DNA of 43,341 nt from Pseudomonas citrullilanati. GTDB lineage: Bacteria; Pseudomonadota; Gammaproteobacteria; Pseudomonadales; Pseudomonadaceae. Location of the stretch: positions 1-43,341 of the forward strand of contig NZ_JAUQOP010000041.1 in the NCBI RefSeq assembly GCF_030580855.1, given 5' to 3'. Within the stretch, counting starts at the first letter, position 1. The number at the start of each line of letters is the position of its first letter. The notes below the pieces were generated by a model. The model saw only the letters and a list, made by a program, of their open reading frames with translations, searched no databases and was not told the DNA's origin. Below are positions 41,373-43,341 of the stretch, piece after piece. Made by a program: the position numbers and the translations under genes.

Positions 41373-41386
41373 TTACGTTAACGTAA
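41373..41386. promoter_or_regulatory. LiuR-like palindrome 1, over the liuA -10
   Basis: TTACGTTAACGTAA, a perfect 14-bp palindrome. Read on the minus strand, TTGACA (41408-41403), 17 nt, TACGTT (41385-41380) makes a plausible liuA promoter whose -10 lies inside it. The sequence resembles sites of LiuR, a MerR-type regulator of branched-chain degradation. Confidence 0.75.
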
Positions 41387-41415
41387 GCCTGCAAAGAGTG
41401 GCTGTCAATCGGCCC

Positions 41416-41431
41416 TTTACGTTAACGTCAA
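41416..41431. promoter_or_regulatory. LiuR-like palindrome 2
   Basis: TTTACGTTAACGTCAA, near-palindrome 43 bp from the first. It lies upstream of the divergent acyl-CoA synthetase gene and of the liuA -35, so it may serve both. Confidence 0.7.
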
Positions 41432-41506
41432 CTTGAGCGACAGTGGACGCGCTTTTGTGGCGAGGATTCACCGATACACCCACTAATAAAGACAAGAGGG
41501 CGCGTC

Positions 41507-43204
41507 ATGGATCAACCCGGTTTGCATTCGCAACTCAGCTACACCCACGGTTCCCAAGCCAAGGCTTTGCTGGCGCAGACCATCGGCCAGGCATTCGACC
41601 AAACCGTGGCCCGCTTTCCCGAGGGCGAGGCGCTGGTGGTGCGCCATCAAGCGTTGCGCTACACCTGGCAACAGTTGGCTGAAGCCGTCGACCTGCATGC
41701 CCGGGCCTTGCTGGCCCTGGGCCTGAACAGCGGCGACCGTCTCGGCATCTGGGCGCCCAACTGTGCCCAGTGGTGCATCAGCCAGTTCGCCAGCGCGAAG
41801 ATCGGTGTGGTCCTGGTCAACATCAACCCGGCCTACCGGGTGTCCGAGCTGGAGTATGTGCTCAAGCAATCCGGCTGCCAGTGGCTGGTGTGCGCCGGGT
41901 CGTTCAAGACTTCGGACTACCACGCCATGCTGCAAGCGCTCGCACCGGAGCTGGCAGAGCAGTCGATCGGCCAGATGCATTGCGAGCGCCTGCCGGATTT
42001 GCGCGGTGTCATCAGCCTCGATCCGCGGCCGCCCTCGGGTTTCCTGCCCTGGTCGCAACTGGCGGCCCTGGGCGCTGGGGTGGCCGCCGGGCAGCTGGCC
42101 GAGCGCGAGGCGAGCCTGCATTTCGACCAGCCGGTGAACATCCAGTACACCTCCGGCACCACGGGCTTTCCCAAGGGCGCGACCCTCAGCCATCACAACA
42201 TTCTCAACAACGGCTACATGGTCGGCGAAAGCCTGGGCCTCACCTCTGCCGATCGGTTGGTGATCCCGGTGCCGCTCTACCATTGCTTCGGCATGGTCAT
42301 GGGCAACCTCGGCTGCATGACCCACGGCAGCACCATGATCTACCCCAGCGATGCGTTCGATCCCTTGCTGACCCTGAGCACCGTGGCCGAAGAAAAAGCC
42401 ACGGCGCTGTATGGCGTGCCGACCATGTTCATCGCCCTGCTGGACCAGCCGCAGCGAGGCGAGTTCGATCTGTCCAGCCTGCGCACCGGCATCATGGCCG
42501 GGGCCACGTGCCCGATCGAAGTGATGCGGCGGGTCATCGGCGAGATGCACATGAGCGAGGTGCAGATTGCCTACGGCATGACCGAAACCAGCCCAGTGTC
42601 CTTGCAGACCGGTCCTGCCGATGAATTGGAAGTGCGCGTGACCACCGTCGGCCGCACCCAGCCGCACCTGGAAAGCAAGATCGTCGACGAAGCCGGCAAC
42701 ATTGTGCCCCGCGGCACTACCGGCGAACTGTGTACGCGCGGCTACAGCGTGATGCTCGGTTATTGGAACAACCCCGAGGGGACTGCCGAAGCGATCGATC
42801 CGGAACACTGGATGCACACCGGCGACCTGGCGACCATGGATGCGCAGGGCTACGTGTGCATCGTCGGACGGAACAAGGACATGATCATTCGCGGCGGTGA
42901 GAATATTTACCCGCGTGAGCTGGAAGAGTTTTTCTTCACCCATCCGGCGGTGGCGGACGTGCAGGTGATCGGCATCCCGTGTTCACGCTATGGCGAGGAA
43001 ATCGTCGCCTGGATCAAATGCCATCCCGGCCACCGCGCCACCGCGCAGGACATGCAGGCCTGGTGCAAGACACGCATCGCCCACTTCAAGACGCCACGTC
43101 ACTTCAAGTTCGTCGATGCATTTCCGATGACGGTAACTGGCAAGGTCCAGAAATTCCGCATGCGTGAAATCAGTATCGAGGAATTGCGCGGTAGAGAAGA
43201 CTGA
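41507..43204 (+). CDS. AMP-forming acyl-CoA synthetase
   Basis: 565 residues. AMP-binding motif YTSGTTGFPKGA (about 217-228), second motif YGMTETSPVS, and the C-terminal GRNKDMIIRGGENIYPRELEE with the catalytic Lys in TVTGKVQKF. It activates a carboxylic acid with ATP and CoA. The divergent position and shared LiuR-like sites suggest a role linked to branched-chain or medium-chain acids, but the substrate cannot be read from sequence. The ATG at 41507 follows AGAGGGCG. Confidence 0.93.
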   Translation: MDQPGLHSQLSYTHGSQAKALLAQTIGQAFDQTVARFPEGEALVVRHQALRYTWQQLAEAVDLHARALLALGLNSGDRLGIWAPNCAQWCISQFASAKIGVVLVNINPAYRVSELEYVLKQSGCQWLVCAGSFKTSDYHAMLQALAPELAEQSIGQMHCERLPDLRGVISLDPRPPSGFLPWSQLAALGAGVAAGQLAEREASLHFDQPVNIQYTSGTTGFPKGATLSHHNILNNGYMVGESLGLTSADRLVIPVPLYHCFGMVMGNLGCMTHGSTMIYPSDAFDPLLTLSTVAEEKATALYGVPTMFIALLDQPQRGEFDLSSLRTGIMAGATCPIEVMRRVIGEMHMSEVQIAYGMTETSPVSLQTGPADELEVRVTTVGRTQPHLESKIVDEAGNIVPRGTTGELCTRGYSVMLGYWNNPEGTAEAIDPEHWMHTGDLATMDAQGYVCIVGRNKDMIIRGGENIYPRELEEFFFTHPAVADVQVIGIPCSRYGEEIVAWIKCHPGHRATAQDMQAWCKTRIAHFKTPRHFKFVDAFPMTVTGKVQKFRMREISIEELRGRED

Positions 43205-43215
43205 GCAAGATCCAC

Positions 43216-43246
43216 TGTGGGAGCGGGCTTGCTCGCGAAAGCGGTG
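43216..43246 (+). repeat. REP sequence
   Basis: TGTGGGAGCGGGCTTGCTCG, then CGAAAGCGG, the same REP core as at 16483. The expected inverse partner downstream appears as a corrupted C/A-rich remnant near 43290. Confidence 0.85.
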
Positions 43247-43341
43247 TGCCCGGCGCCAAAAAACTTGGGTATTGCCCCCTCGAACCCCGCAATCCCCCTC
43301 CCACAAAAAAAAACCAAAACCCACAAACCAAAAAACGGTTG
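43247..43341. other. Degraded A/C-rich contig end
   Basis: Runs of A and C without coding sense, including AAAAAAAAACCAAAACCC. It resembles the error-prone end of an assembly, possibly a misread REP partner. Not interpreted as biology. Confidence 0.8.

Overview
The window looks like one contig from a GC-rich fluorescent Pseudomonas (P. fluorescens complex). Four things point there: the folD - tRNA(Arg, His, Leu) - tig - clpP - clpX - lon - hupB - ppiD backbone, the P. fluorescens-type REP sequences (core GAGCGGGCTTGCTCGCG), a prrF iron sRNA, and the liu leucine-catabolic operon. Both ends (about 1-121 and 43247-43341) are low-complexity and look like degraded assembly ends, so nothing should be read into them.

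Layout. 138-10611 is housekeeping: folD (minus), a tRNA operon with its own promoter and terminator, then the protein-quality-control block (trigger factor, ClpP, ClpX, Lon, HU-beta, PpiD). Lon has a candidate heat-shock promoter and hupB a near-consensus sigma70 promoter. A degenerate tRNA(Asp)-like sequence sits between hupB and ppiD, directly before a terminator. 10782-20533 is mixed: a proline/alanine-tailed lipoprotein, a 28-residue acidic small protein, an AraC regulator joined to a nitrilase-fold protein that has lost its catalytic residues, fadH (2,4-dienoyl-CoA reductase), a PLP enzyme of the ACC deaminase/D-cysteine desulfhydrase family, a cytochrome b561, a short orphan VgrG and a YebC-family protein.

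20590-29835 is the main accessory block: an LRR-Ser/Thr-kinase fusion, then a seven-gene minus-strand cluster. That cluster pairs a polyamine-type ABC importer (ATPase, two permeases, binding protein) with a three-subunit HcnABC/opine-oxidase-like flavoenzyme (2Fe-2S subunit, FAD/BFD subunit, DAO-family FAD subunit). An IclR regulator is divergent. The reading is import and oxidative breakdown of an unidentified amine or amino-acid-derived compound; a REP doublet lies inside the operon.

29899-32936 is a self-contained ECF-sigma stress module. An ECF sigma and its membrane anti-sigma factor face a periplasmic catalase-like peroxidase (SrpA type) plus cytochrome b561. Both divergent promoters carry the same GGAATAA-N14-CGTCT element, so the sigma factor probably drives both arms.

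32987-35728 holds a cytosolic M14 carboxypeptidase, a prrF sRNA with a Fur box on its promoter, a DUF3077 protein, and a LexA/CI-like repressor whose catalytic serine is alanine, with a palindromic operator in the shared intergenic region. 35758-41318 is liuABCD (leucine/isovalerate catabolism), divergent from an acyl-CoA synthetase at 41507. Two TTACGTTAACG palindromes that look like LiuR sites lie between them; liuR and liuE are not in the window.
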